NCBI RefSeq assembly: GCF_003073045.1
Contig: NC_037594.1
Location: 30,306,737-30,370,736, forward strand
DNA from: Pomacea canaliculata
Taxonomy: Eukaryota > Mollusca > Gastropoda > Architaenioglossa > Ampullariidae
DNA: 64,000 nt
Direction of reading: 5' to 3'
Under the pieces are notes generated by a model. The model saw only the letters and a program-made list of their open reading frames with translations, ran no database searches and was not told the DNA's origin. Positions 39,138-51,760 of the stretch are shown here, in pieces; positions within the stretch are counted from its first letter, which is position 1; every line of letters starts with the position of its first letter. Both the position numbers and the translations under genes were made by a program.

Positions 39138-39240
39138 AGGGATACTCAAGGGTTGCGATAAGGCTGTGGCGATGGATGGTCAAACGTTTCAAAAAATATA
39201 TTTAGTTACAATTACATAGCATGAGAGCAATACAGAACTA
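39138..39240 (+). mobile_element. Truncated copy of the TTAA MITE
   Basis: From TTAA at 39134, the sequence AGGGATACTCAAGG and the next roughly 100 bases (GATAAGGCTGTGGC, GGTCAAACGTTTCAAAAA, AGAGCAATACAG) match 24464-24560 with few differences, then diverge. Only the left end is present. Confidence 0.7.
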
Positions 39241-40502
39241 ATTGATGTCCTTATTTATTGCATGATTCAAACTATCATCATAATAGCGAGTGACCAAGGG
39301 TCGTTTAATGACTGCCATTACTAGCCAGGCCCAATCTGTGATTATTATTTAACCAGTGAAAAACAGTAAACAAAATTGCCAGCAATTGACTATTAGTTTA
39401 TGGTGTTGTGGGTAAGCCTGCTGTTAGTTTTGTTGTTTTAGGAGATGGCAGAGATGTGAGACATCTGTGCTAGTTATGTTTCAGTTTTTAATTCTTATTT
39501 TCATGGTGGTATGTCTAATTCTGGTCAAATATGCATGATGAAATGTAATACCAGATATTCCAAAATATCAGCAGAGTGAACTGCTGGGTACTCGCCTAAC
39601 AGCTCAACACCTGATCAGTGGTATTCACTTTTCCTTTCAAATTCTAGTCATACTATAATAGTTTTAGCAAAGCTTTGCAGCAGGAAATTAATTTTCTTAC
39701 ACTTCTTACATTTGTGCTGGCAAGATTGATACATCAAGACAAATAAAGGTCCTGTGGTTAAAAACTGACCATTCACTGCAGCAACTTAAGTGTTATTTTT
39801 GAATGGAGGTAGAAGCAATGTGAAGAAGCATATTGCTGTAAAAGTATATAGTATCGATCAATAATTATGGTCGTTCAAAGAGCTGCTATAAAGATTTAGG
39901 CCAAAAGAATTGGTTGTGAGGCAATGCCCATATTCTGGACATTTGCAATGTGTCATGCATTTTTTTTTTATTTCATCTGTACAAGGAAGCACATGCTTCA
40001 TCCATGTATGAAAAGTCTATAGACAGGATGGAAAATTAATACATAATAAAAAGATTTTAATATATATTACACAAGCACCATGAAAAGTCCGCAAAATAAA
40101 CTGGAAAAGCTCCAGAAAAGACGAAAAGATTATTTTTAATATGTGGCAGAAAAAAGTTGTTACATGTCTTTACATGTTTATTTTTGGTGATAATATGTCG
40201 TACGATCGTGCCAGGGACAACGTTTCAACTTATATAAGCTTCTGACATCGGAGTCGGAAAAACAATGCACATGCACGAACGTGGAAAAGCTGTAACGGCG
40301 AAATCAACACTGCTAGCTCAAAGGTCGCGATTTGCTGGTGCATCCGAAGATAAAACAGCACGAAATGAGTATTAACAGTAATAAACGTAAGTAACCATCT
40401 ACTGACCGATTTTAAAGTAATCGATCATGCACTTCCTCAGTAGAAGGAACCCGTGATTCCTACCACTCCTGAATTGTATTTATTGATGTTTGTTTAGCGC
40501 GG
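39241..40502. other. Upstream flank of the SLC17-like gene
   Basis: No gene was seen. The last 200 bases are more GC- and CpG-rich than the surroundings (about 40195-40500), consistent with the promoter and 5' UTR of the transporter gene. Confidence 0.4.
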
Positions 40503-43500
40503 ATGTGCTGTTCAGCAAGACTTCATCTTGCTTTCCTGGCGATGCTCGGATGTGTCTGCTTCTACTCACTTCGCGTTAACATAAGCTTCTCGATCGTCTG
40601 CATGGTGAACCACACAGCCATTTCCATGTCGCCTGCATTGATCGCGACGAATGAAAGTGAAAATGCATCGACTATTGGTCCTACTCTACCTGGCCTTACT
40701 GAAAAATCGACCAGCAACATCGGTCCAGACAGCTGCAGTGCAGTGTCGATAAAGCAAGCGCAGCAGGTTTAGCAGGAGCTCAAGAATTAATGCATTAATT
40801 TGTTAATTAAGGCAAGGACTGTTTAGGTTGGTCCTTGTTATACTTGGCTTCGAACTCTTGTGACATGAAACCACGCGGAGAACGCCACCCACAAATTACC
40901 CTCATTTCACACACACACATATATCCTTCGCTCTCAATCTGTGGTCCGTGAAATGTAAGCAACTGTATGAAATCGGAAAACTGAACATGGGTTCCGCGGT
41001 GAAATCAAGTTTCATTAACCCTTGATTTCATTTAGACAAGTCTTAAATCAAGTTTTTATTTTTACTTTAAACTAAAAATCGGAGTAGGGTGTCAAAGTTC
41101 TGCTTTGCATGCAGACAGCGATCGAGGCACTTTCCCCGCTGTTGTCTTATGCGTTAGGGGAGACAACCATAAGAATTATTTGTCCTCCCAACAAATGACC
41201 CCTCAAAAAAACAAACCACAAATGTTTACTAAAGTGCTCCAGCGACAACTCATAAACGGCTGCTTCTAAGATGATTTTCACATACAAAACAACAAAGTAA
41301 GGCTGAGTCAAAAAGTATTAGCGCAAAAATGCAGGGATTTAAAAAGTACTTAAGGAAGATGGGTGCATGGGTGGCTAATTCAACTTAATGAAAATCTTTA
41401 GTTTTTCAAAAATAACAACTAGACATTTCCAAAGTTTCTGGTAAAATATTACTCGGACTTTTGTTTAAACAGGATGGTGAATTGACATGGACCAAAGAGC
41501 AACAAGGCCTAGTTCTTGGTTCAACCTTCTGGGGATATGTTTTAACCAACATTGCTGGTGGCGTGGCTGCTACTCGTTATGGTGGCAAGCGAGTCATCTT
41601 GGGAGCCCTCTTCTTTGCAGGAATTTTAACTGCAGTAACACCAGCAGCTGCACGCAGCAACCTTTATATCATTTTAGTCATCAGGTTTCTCATTGGTGTT
41701 TGTTTGGCAAGTATCAAAACCAGCAGAGACATAAATTAAGTATTTAACTAAAGCTAGTAAGATCAGCTCATCAAATAATTGCAATCCAGATGCTTTCATA
41801 TCCTGTAGCCTATTTAAAGGTAGTTCTACTCCAAATGTGTAACATTTATATATATATATGATCAGCAATATATATATATTGATAACTGGAAGATACTTAA
41901 ATTCTAATGTAAGTTGTAACTGTGGTACAATATTGTGCCTTCACTTGGAAAAACATTTTAAAGAACTCATAGAAGCTACCTCTTTGTCAATTAAAGTTGT
42001 CACTGGTTTTGTGCATCATTATGCCTATTCAAAGTATACAATGTTATAAAAATGAGAAGAAGATTCATATTTGTGTTTCAAAGACCAGATTGTTAACTTC
42101 AGCAATAAGCCTTCCATATGCTCATCTATAAAAATTTGTCACACTTATTGCATTATAGGGCACCATCTCACCAGCACTTCAGGCACTGTTTGTGCAATGG
42201 ATTCCTCCTCATGAGAGCAGTGTGCTTCGTAATTTGGCTTTTGCTGGCTGTCAGATGGGATACATTCTGACCTTTCCTGCATCAGGTCTGCTTTGTGAAT
42301 ATGGCTTTGATGGAGGATGGCCAAGTCTCTTCTACATTCAGGGTACTTTTTATTTTGAAGTGACCATGAATTATATTTATAACTACACTATTTGGAACAC
42401 TTTGTTTTGCCCCGGGCAGTATATTCCATCCTGTCGCCTGGGTGATATCCTGCCAGAATGTCAATGCACAGTGCATTATGTAGAGCAGATTAAAGGAAGG
42501 GGATAAGCAGAAAAAATAAATAAAACCTTCCTATTAAGACTCGATGAGTCCACCAAAATCGGGTCCATGCTGACAGTGAACAACATTCACATTGTTGCCT
42601 CCTTGCAATGTCTATTTCTGAGGAGGCAGCTGGCCCACTGATTCCTACACCACTGTATGTGACAGCCTGTCTACCATTGCAGATTGCTGACTAGAATTTT
42701 AGGAGATACTAAACTTGCACAAAATGAACTCACTGTCCATTTGCCTCACATTCAGATACTTTTCCCAGCTTGCAACTAGTGTATAAGGGAGACAAATTTC
42801 TGTGGCACAGGCAACCACCTATAGAAAAGAGGCTTTAAGAGTTGCATATATTTTTGGGGTGTCAAATGGTGACATTTTAGACTAGAACTGTGCATAGCTT
42901 TAAAACTGAAAGGTTTAAAAAGTGTACTTGAAACAGAGCTGTGTGAGTTGGCTATAGGCGATAACTAAATGCAGCTTTTAATGGTAAATCTTTTGTTTCT
43001 CTGGGGCTGATCAAGGTCCAAAAATATTTTATTAACATATGGAAGTATTTATAGCCTCTCTTGTCATGATGTGGTGCCTGCCTTGGACTTTAATGGTCAC
43101 TGACTCTCCTTTGGATCACCCACACATATCAAGCAAAGAGCGTGACTACATCGCTGACAGTCTGATGGGGATGGTATCTTTGGACAGGGTGAGCAATTGT
43201 TTTAACCATGCAGAACTGATTTTTTTTTATAAATAAATTCTATGAACCATGCTTGTGTGTACATTTACATAGGCCATTCAACTCATGATGACAAGTCAAA
43301 ACCATATTTTTAAATCCATTTTGTTGTTTCAAAAAAAAAAAGTAAACATGACTTTTTTAAAAATTAGAATAAGCAGTCAGCAAAAGTGCCATGGAATGAC
43401 GCATTCAGATCAAGACCAGTGTGGGCATGCATCTTCTGCCATATGTGCTTCAACTGGGGAGAATATACTTTTCTTACCAACATTCCTACTTACTTGAAGG

Positions 43501-46500
43501 AGGTGCTACATTTTGATGTCAAGTCTGTAAGTATGACTGAAAGATCTACTTGCCAATCTGTTCTGTTTATTGTGTCCGAGTGCAGCATTCTGTGAATAGC
43601 CAAAAGGTAAAGTGCCAGTGCAAGAAGTAAGCTACCATTTAGCAACTATTAAGCCGAAAAACCATTATTCCTCACTTTTGATTTCTCCTACAGAATGGAT
43701 TATTGTCAGCTTTACCTTACATTGGCTTCTGGCTGATCATCAACATCTCCAGTCATCTGGCAGACTTCTGTTGTCGCACCAAGATGATGGACAAGACAAA
43801 GACACGAAAACTCTTCAATACTATAGGCATGTGTTTTGAAATTATTTTATTTGAATACCTGTTGTCTTTTATTCCTTGAAGTCTGAATTTTTATGGACGC
43901 GCTTCTTTTTTTGTTTTCAAGTGTTTTCACCTTTGTGTGTATCAATACATGCATGAAACATCTGCTACCATGGTGTTGGTGTGTTGTGGAAGGATGGCTG
44001 CTTAAGTCAGCAGGGTTTTTTAGAGGGTTGTTATACACAAGTAAAGTATATTCAAATGATTGCTTCGCTTACTATTATTTACACTTTTTCTCTTGTAGGA
44101 ATGTTTATACCTGCAGGCCTTCTTGTAGGCATGGCTTTTGTGGACTGCACCCAGCCTGTTGCAGCTGTTGTTTTCCTTACAGCTGGGGTGTCCTTCACTG
44201 GCTTCAGCTATGGTGGTGGCCTCTTCATAGCTCTCTCTGACATTTCTGGCCGGCATGCTGGTGTACTCTATGGTGTCTCTAATACCCTAGCTACCATACC
44301 AGGGTTTGTTGCTCCTATTCTGATTGGATTGTCACACAAAATGTGAGTTGAGTTTTATGTTAACTGGGTTGAAAAGTGCATGGTCATGCAATCCTGCACT
44401 TATGCATGCAGAACTTTCTGTTAGAAAGATGAGATTGCTTTTCTCTAAAAATAAATTACTTTTGACAACTTTTTCATAATTTTCAGATAATGATTTAAAG
44501 ACTCTGTTCGAACAGAGTAATTTGACTTCTTAGGAATTAATCATATATCATGGCAAAGGCAACTCAACTAACAAGCGGGGTTTAAAATAATAGATGTTGA
44601 AGTTATATTATTTTCATTCCAAATTTTGAGCTGCATATAATCATTTACTTACAGTTGCATCTGAACTATAGCTCCAGGGTGATTTATGATGGCTGCCATG
44701 TTTTGTTGCAAAATAATGATATATGCGCAATGAAGGTTGAGAGTATGCGAGTGCACTTTCAGTCTCTTTAATAATCAAAACACTGGCAGCATGGATCTGG
44801 GGATTATGCCCTACAAGTTTGCAAGAAACCACAGTGATGAGAAGCTGGGTCAAGTGGAATATATTAAAACTCTGTAACTGTATGTTCAGCCACTCTTTCT
44901 CTTTTTAAAACTAATAAGCATCATGGTCTGCTAGTATTGGTCATTTGGAGCCAGGGGGAACAACTGGATAGATGCAGCAGTTGATGAAGCTTGCCATTTG
45001 AGCGGTTGTAAATAGGTCTGCATGGAAAAAGATCCATTCCTTCACATTTGCCACCCAGCTTTTCTTCTGCCTTCGCAGTGTCGATGTATCTCCCAACTCC
45101 TCCAACATACCCTACCGGATAGTTTTAGACAGCATGTTGTGCCAGGTCATGGCCGAACCAGACCAGCTTGCACTGCTTCGCTGTTGTGAGAAGTTCCTGC
45201 TGTTCCACAAGAGTTGTGACCACACAGAGTCATTTTGAATGCCTGGATTTTCCTTTTGTATCGATAAGCAGTGTTGATGTCTCACATCCGTGCAGCAAAA
45301 TAGGAACTACGAGGGACTTACAAGTTTTGGTAGCAAACAGGACTATCAAAGTGCCAGATCCTGTCCAGCCTAGCTGCTGCTGTTGCTCTTGTGATCCTGA
45401 TGTGGATGTCTGCCATCTCTGGAAAGCATGGCTTCTAAGTGCTTAAGACTGTTCACCTCCTCGAGCTGTATTCTGTCCATGTAAATCTCTACTTTGCTGT
45501 TGCCATTAGTTTTAACCTGACTTGTTCTTGTCAGTCCTGGTCTGATGGAAATGGAGATGTGATGATCATGAAGGGTTTCTTGGATATTTTCCCCCAAAAT
45601 GTTGAACAGTACAGGCAATGAAGATAACCTTGGCAATCATCCAGTGTTATGTGAAAGAAAGCTCCCCAATGGTTATCCATGAGCTCTGGTGCAGTGCTTC
45701 AATAAATTAAACAAAACTCTCTTTAGTCCTGAAATTTTGTATCATATGTTACAAACCCTCATGCCTTTTTTGATGTTGATAAAGTTGTGGAAGTTTTTCT
45801 AACCCTGATATGAAACCATTCTGGAAGTAGAATTCTTACAGATTCTTGTGTACAAGTGAAGCCATTGTCGCACAAACACCCTCCTTGTTCAAAGGTAAGA
45901 CATTAACCAAGACAAATCAGACCTTCCTCCTTAAATGTTTCAACAGGACACTGTACCCTCTCAGACTGCAAGCTACCCATGCCTTCTGATAGATTTTATG
46001 CCAGTGGTGCCCAACCTTTTCTTGCCCAAGGGCTGCACTGGACATGATATAAAATCTCACAGGCCAGAACATGGGAGTTTTGCCAAAATCAATAAGTTAA
46101 AAATGAAATTATGTTGTGTCTAGTTAAAATGAGTGGGCCGGATGAGGCACTTTCATGGGCTGAATGTGGCACATGGGCCACATGTTGGGAACCCGTGTTT
46201 TACATTGTAGAAGTGGGTCAGCTTGCTGTCCAGCCAGATTGATATTGAGTTCCCCTTGTTAGTTGACTTGCCTAATCCTTTAAGAATTAAAGCACTATGC
46301 GCACTCTGCTATTAAGATGTAAATAATCTTTCAGCAAACTCAAGAACAGTGGAAGTGGGTATTTTTCTTAGCCGCTTTCATTTATCTGGTTGGAGGATCT
46401 GGATTCTTGCTTTTTGGCAGCGGACAATTACAGCCCTGGGCTGCAGAAACATGTGAACAGACTGTAGATGGTAAAGAATTACATGAATATTTAATCCAGG

Positions 46501-46547
46501 ACAACAGATATAATACTGCAAAAGAAATTAAAGGAGAATCAGCATGA
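40503..46547 (+). CDS. SLC17-family (sialin-like) organic anion transporter
   Basis: This is a major-facilitator membrane transporter of the SLC17 group (sialin, VGLUT, VNUT, phosphate-transporter-like). Exons: 40503-40766, 41473-41706, 42159-42342, 43055-43188, 43368-43526, 43694-43826, 44099-44342 and 46335-46547. TM1 has YSLRVNISFS; an Asn-rich lumenal loop follows (NHT, NES and NAS glycosylation sites). Next come the LGSTFWGYVLTNIAGG motif, RYGGKR, TM4 RFLIGVCLGTISPA, VTDSPLDHP, the late FTGFSYGG segment and a QPWA-type C-terminus. Introns 2 and 6 begin with GC (GCAAGT, GCATGT) rather than GT. The last junction is one base out of frame: exon 7 ends in phase 2 but exon 8 needs phase 0, and read-through of exon 7 stops at once with ATG TGA. 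The exons sum to 1565 bases, one short of 522 codons. The TM4 glutamates of sialin are replaced. Substrate unknown. Confidence 0.9.
44925..45645 (-). mobile_element. RTE-type LINE fragment in transporter intron 7
   Basis: Minus-strand reading gives LFNILGENIQETLHDH, then IQLEEVNSLKHLEAMLSRDG (the usual KLEEV.SFKYLGA.L..DG block), then further left segments like FGHDLAQH, YPVGYVGG and EEKLGGKCEGMDLF, matching the C-terminal region of endonuclease-reverse transcriptases of the RTE type. Stops and frame shifts are frequent, and the FADD catalytic block is missing. It is antisense to the transporter gene. Confidence 0.7.
46002..46197. mobile_element. Short hAT-type MITE
   Basis: The ends CAGTGGTGCCCAAC and, inverted, CACGGGTTCCCAAC are imperfect terminal repeats. 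The flanks TTTTATGC and TTTTACAT could be a decayed 8-bp duplication, with the three differences all transitions. The interior is rich in GGGCC/GGCACATGGGCC. It is 196 bp, non-coding, and lies in the last intron of the SLC17-like gene. Confidence 0.7.
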
Positions 46548-46624
46548 CATCCAACAAGAGACAGCCTCACAAACATGTATTCCTGCATTGATGACTTATG
46601 CATATTTTTTTATGTATTTTATGC

Positions 46625-46630
46625 ATTAAA
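46625..46630 (+). terminator. Candidate poly(A) signal of the SLC17-like gene
   Basis: ATTAAA lies 78 bases after the stop codon at 46545-46547, followed by a GT-rich stretch. Confidence 0.4.
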
Positions 46631-47434
46631 TGTTGCATTTAACTTGGAAACTGCAGCTTCCATGTGTTATCTTGTGATAGTTAAACCTCAAACAATTGAG
46701 ATTTACTATGTCTGTTAAGGTGCTTTCCATTTTTAGCAGTCACAAATTATAGTCCTAATCCTCAATATAAGTACTTTTTTTAAAAATTCACACTTACATT
46801 GGAAAACTGCACACTTCATAGAAAAAAATTCATGCTTAAATTATATGCTTTCCTTTTCATGCCCACAGTTTCAATTCTCATTTAAGATTCAAGAAAATGT
46901 CAACAGAAGAAAATCTCAGTCCTGCATAATTTATTCAGTCTTGCCATAAGTCACAACACATCACTCCCATGTACACTATGTACAATATATTGCACAGGGA
47001 ACATTTTCACAGAAGCAGCCACAGACATGCAGTATACAGTCTGATCAAACAACATAGGATGATGTTAATCACAACTCATGAATGCATTCTGGAAGTAGAT
47101 TTGCTTTTAAATCATTTACCATATATGCCCAATTAGTTTTTGTATACGCCCAGTCCTGTACAATTAAAAAGCATCCCAAAAATTGTTATTAATGCACATA
47201 GCCTATTATTTCTTTGTCTCAGAATATTTAACCACCATATAGTTCAGTGCTTTGAAAAATAGGTACTACTTTATAATCATCCTGCACAAGATTGAGCACT
47301 AATCTCATAGGCTACTTTCTTCAAGATGGAGAACTGGCTAGTACAGGTATTTATTTCACTGCTGTTTAATTACTCGTACTCCATGAAGTACAAACATAGT
47401 TATAATGTCTGAATGTGATTGACACATGTAATTA

Positions 47435-48493
47435 CAGTCAAACCTCATTAACCCTATCAACACATAAAGCTCACTGTCCTTGTCTCTTGCCACGCTTCCT
47501 TTAAGAACAAATTTCCTGCCATATAATTAACTGCCAAGAACTACAAGTCAAGCTGTTGGTCTGCAGCAAATGCTGAAACTGCTCCTTCTAAAATTGGCAT
47601 TTCAGTATCAGGATTTAGTCAACTGGTCACGTCTTGGTCATCTGGTAGTCAAATGACCTCTGCTGCTGCTAGTCCGAGTAATGCCTCAGCAACCATCATT
47701 GAGCTGTAGTGTAATTGCTAGCTGGAACTTGTTGCAAGCTTATTTGTCCTTTGTCATTCATAATCCAATGCTCTACGACATTATGTATGTTGAGTCACCA
47801 TTGTTATTTGCCTGTCATTACGACAAATGACAATTAAATAAATGCTTATACAGTGTTCCCTCGTTTATCGTGGGGGATAGGTTCCAAGACCAGCCACGAT
47901 AAACGAATTTCCACGAAGTAGGGACATACATGAAATAATAATACATACATGTAAAACAATATAATGTTAGTGTAAAGTAATATATTAATCATGGTATTAA
48001 TACAGTACAATAACACTTAAGTGTAAAAAAATTATACAACACAGAGAAACCCAAAAAACTGATGCGAACTGGCTGCGAGATGGGAGATACCAATCATGGC
48101 TCGTCGCTTACACATAGCAATGGATTTCTCATACAGTTAATTTATTTCTTTCTTCTGACTATTCACAAAATTACCATGATTTTAATAGAAATACTAATAT
48201 AGCTAAATTTGTCGTCTTTTTCCTGTTGAAATATCTATGGTATTTTGTAGAACGATAATTCCTAGTGCGGAAGTAGCGATCGATACTTCACCCAAAAAAA
48301 CCGCGAAGTAGTGAATCCGCGATAGATGAACCGCGAAGTAGCGAGGGAACACTGTATTATTTTGAGCAAAGCATTGATTAGCAAACTAGCAGGACAGCTT
48401 ATTAATTCTAAAACTGTTTTCAGTAGTTCACCAGGCTGGCTCTTCGCAAGACATGGGGTGGACCAACAAATTTAAGATAATGAGGTTCAACTA
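47435..48493. mobile_element. Outer Tigger/mariner-like MITE, split by an insertion
   Basis: The left end CAGTCAAACCTCATTA and the inverted right end TAGTTGAACCTCATTA match at 14 of 16 positions. TA flanks both ends (47433-47434 and 48494-48495). A second, better-preserved element (47851-48354) lies inside it. Without the insert the element is about 550 bp. No transposase frame was recognised. Confidence 0.65.
47851..48354. mobile_element. Inner Tigger/pogo-like MITE
   Basis: It starts CAGTGTTCCCTCGTTTATCG and ends CGCGAAGTAGCGAGGGAACACTG; the terminal CAGTGTTCCCTCG is a perfect 13-base inverted repeat. TA lies on both sides (47849-47850 and 48355-48356). The subterminal CCGCGAAGTAG motif is repeated three times at the right end. 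It is 504 bp and non-coding. Its perfect ends make it younger than the element it interrupts. Confidence 0.85.
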
Positions 48494-51389
48494 TAAATTT
48501 GCGTAATAAAAAATTTACAGGCCACTACAAAAGCTGCTGATTTAGAAGTGTCATTAACTGATACATTTGAAACTGTTTACATCTAAGGACAAGTCCTGAT
48601 TCCATGCACTACTATTCATTCGTTGAAAATCAAGGAAATTCAGTGACCACTCATCCTGGTACCTTGACAAAAATTGTCAGCAAAGCAGATTTTATTATTC
48701 AGTTTAACACAATAATGATCATCAGTGTGTAATGTGAGCTCTGATACACCCTTTTATCCTTATGCCTGCATTGGTACGAAGACTGCATAAACCTACACAC
48801 AGCAGACAACCACTGTCAACCTCATTCACAAATTTTTACATTCTAAACAGAAAATAGGATGAACTGCACATCTAACATGAGCTTGTTTTTGCAAGTATAA
48901 ACCATATTTTCAACAAACTTTTGGAAACAGCCAACTGAGAGTAACACAGAAATGCTGTCATTGCTGTTAAATTCAAAACATCAGAAGGATTAAAATACCA
49001 AAAGAGATTGGATTTTTTGTATAACTTTAAGCTGCCAAAACAACAACCAGTGAAACCAACAAAACAAAGTAAAAACCTGAAACAAGGCAGTCACAGTCCT
49101 GCAGAAATTTATCTGAAGCTTGAAACTGACTAAAACCATATTAAACTGCCATGAGCCACATCTGAAAGGGTTCCTACTGAGGATTAAGAATGTATGTGAT
49201 GAGAACCCAGAAGCTGTCTAAATGATAAAAAAAATCTGTCACAGTATAATTTATGTTTGAAATAATGTATACATTTGTACAAAAGTGAAAATATGAAGCA
49301 AATTGAGAAAATAAATCAACACAAGAGTTTTATGGTAAAACTGAGTATATTTCTTGAGCCAAAATGTTTTGAAGATGGCAGATCTAAGGATAATACAGAT
49401 TCCCAACATCCATCCTTTTGTACATTTTTCTCCAATCTTCCTCTCCCAAAAAGCAAGGGTGCTAGCATTTCAGAGATTAGGTAAGTTTCCTGGAGCACTA
49501 GTCAAAGCATCTTAGAGAAAGATCTATTCGGTCTATAGAGGAGCAAAAGTTTAGAGCTGGCATTTAAATCTAAATGCTGGTTTCTTTTTGATCATCAATT
49601 TTCTTATTTTAGCAATTCTGTGAATAGTTCCCTACAATATGAGGGTCTTCAACTTGAGATGCATATACCTGTGTGAAACAGTTTATCTACAAGAGTATCT
49701 CATCCATTCAATTCTCGCAATGTAAACTTTTGTAGTATTCTAATAAATGTGACTCAATGTATCTCATTTTTTTCCCACTCATTAGTTTTATAACACCAGA
49801 CAAGCAAAAACAAATAGTGATATTATACATATGTTTATACATGTACATGCATGACATACACATGCATGCCTGTGCGCTCGCGCGCACACACACACAGAGA
49901 TATTGTACTAACAAACTTTACAGGTGCATGATGCCTCTTCCTCCCATAAAGCCACCCAACAAAATCAGGACATGGCCTTTTTGAACATTAGTGGTAGCCA
50001 CTGAGACAAAAGAAACTGGTGAAGATGCCATTATCATTTTAAAGGCACGTAAACTGATTTGAAAGCTTTGACAGAAAATTTATTATCTGAAAGGTTGCCA
50101 CTGGTTATTACTATCAGTAATAAGAAAACATTATTTTAATCCTTCAAACAAACGTCTGTGTCAAAAGCCATTACAGCTACTCATTGTCTGTGCTGATTCT
50201 TCTGAAAGTATGACAAATTGTCCACTCCATAATATTCAGAGATCCAGTTTCAATATAGAGACTATACAGCAAATACAGAAATTGAATAAAAAGCCCAGCA
50301 TTATCAAAATTTAAAAAATGTTCTTACATTTATACACATAAAAAACAAAGCAAGTAAATAAAAATACCAGATCAAGCAGGACAAAACAAAAGTAAAAAAA
50401 ATATACTTATTGTGTGTCATTTTGTTAAAACATTACTTTTTTCCAAGAGGCAAGTAAGTTTAAGAAAATCCACATATACACTTTAATTGAGCATACACTA
50501 GCTGGTCAAAGTAGACAAGAATATCTAGTTTAAAATGAACAAGTATCTGACACTCTCTGATGTGCATTACCCATTTACCTAGCCACCCATGGATACCTGT
50601 GTAAAGAAAACTCTTAAGTAATGGAAGTATTAATGAAAGACGAGTGCTGGAGACAGTACAGCTTTTTGAATGAGAACACTGTTTTTATGAAAATGTTCAT
50701 GTATCATAGGCAGTAGCAAAATTGGTGCATTAAGAACAAAACTTTTCTGCAATAACTTTGACATGCCTGTTTACAGCATAGATGGTAAGAAAGTGGCAGA
50801 AAATATATGTGTAGAGTTTACAATCCTTTGTAATTTTTTTTCTCCTCAAATGAAGTATGAAACAGGTAAAACAAAGTGTAGATTGAGGACAATACTCAAT
50901 ATTGGAAACAACTCATTAGTCTTCATGACATAAGCTATGTGCCACTGCACTACACACAACTGACATAACATTCTCATATTTTTTCATGTCTTCATAAACA
51001 ATTTAATTATGTGTTCATTTAATATTACAAATAGTTACATAATTTAAAATTGACCAGGCACATAATATAGTCCTTGAGAATATTCTTGCATCACATCTGT
51101 CACAGCTATTGAAAAAGTGGGAGACGGAGAAAGCATGCATGCATAACATTTGCAACATGCCTATATTAATGCAAGTACATGAAAGTATGATTTTGCATGA
51201 ACTGATAAGCTCCTTTCTGAGCCAGTGACTCTGTAGCAGATCTGGAAAATGAGGCAATCACAGCAAAGACTGACCATGAAAGAAGATCACAAAAATATCT
51301 GCATTAACAAGATATTCATGTAGCTAAGCATGTGATTTGGGGACAAAGAATGATTAAGATGTTGAACAATACCATTTTTAGTGGCAATA

Positions 51390-51760
51390 TTTTTTTTTTT
51401 GAGTACTTACCAGATGAAATAAGTATGTGGAGATCACCCTCTAGCTGCCTCAAATCCAGCTGTCCAAACCTGTTCCAGTTGAATGACCACAGAACAGTTC
51501 AGCCTCACCCCTTCCCTCCCCATCTTGTTTCTGTGGTCTCTTGGATATACCAGTGCGGCCTGTGAAGGCTACATGCTAAGATCTTCACAGCGACTGTCTG
51601 TCATGCGAGACAGGTAGGGAGGGAAGGGGGACTGAGCTGTTTTCATGTCCTACTGTTCTGTGGTCATTCAACCAGAATTGGTTTGGACAACTGGATTTGA
51701 GGTAGCTAAAGGGTGATCTCAACATAGTTTTGTCGTCTAGTACAGTACAAAGAAGAAATG
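51390..51760. mobile_element. Foldback element made of DIRS-like inverted ends
   Basis: The left arm (from TACTTACCAGATGA at 51404) and the right arm (ending TAGTACAGTA at 51747) are inverted copies of one another over roughly 120 bases, around a short centre. Both arms are homologous to the inverted terminal repeats of the larger element at 54535-57440. It appears to be a non-autonomous derivative that keeps only the ends. Confidence 0.7.
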
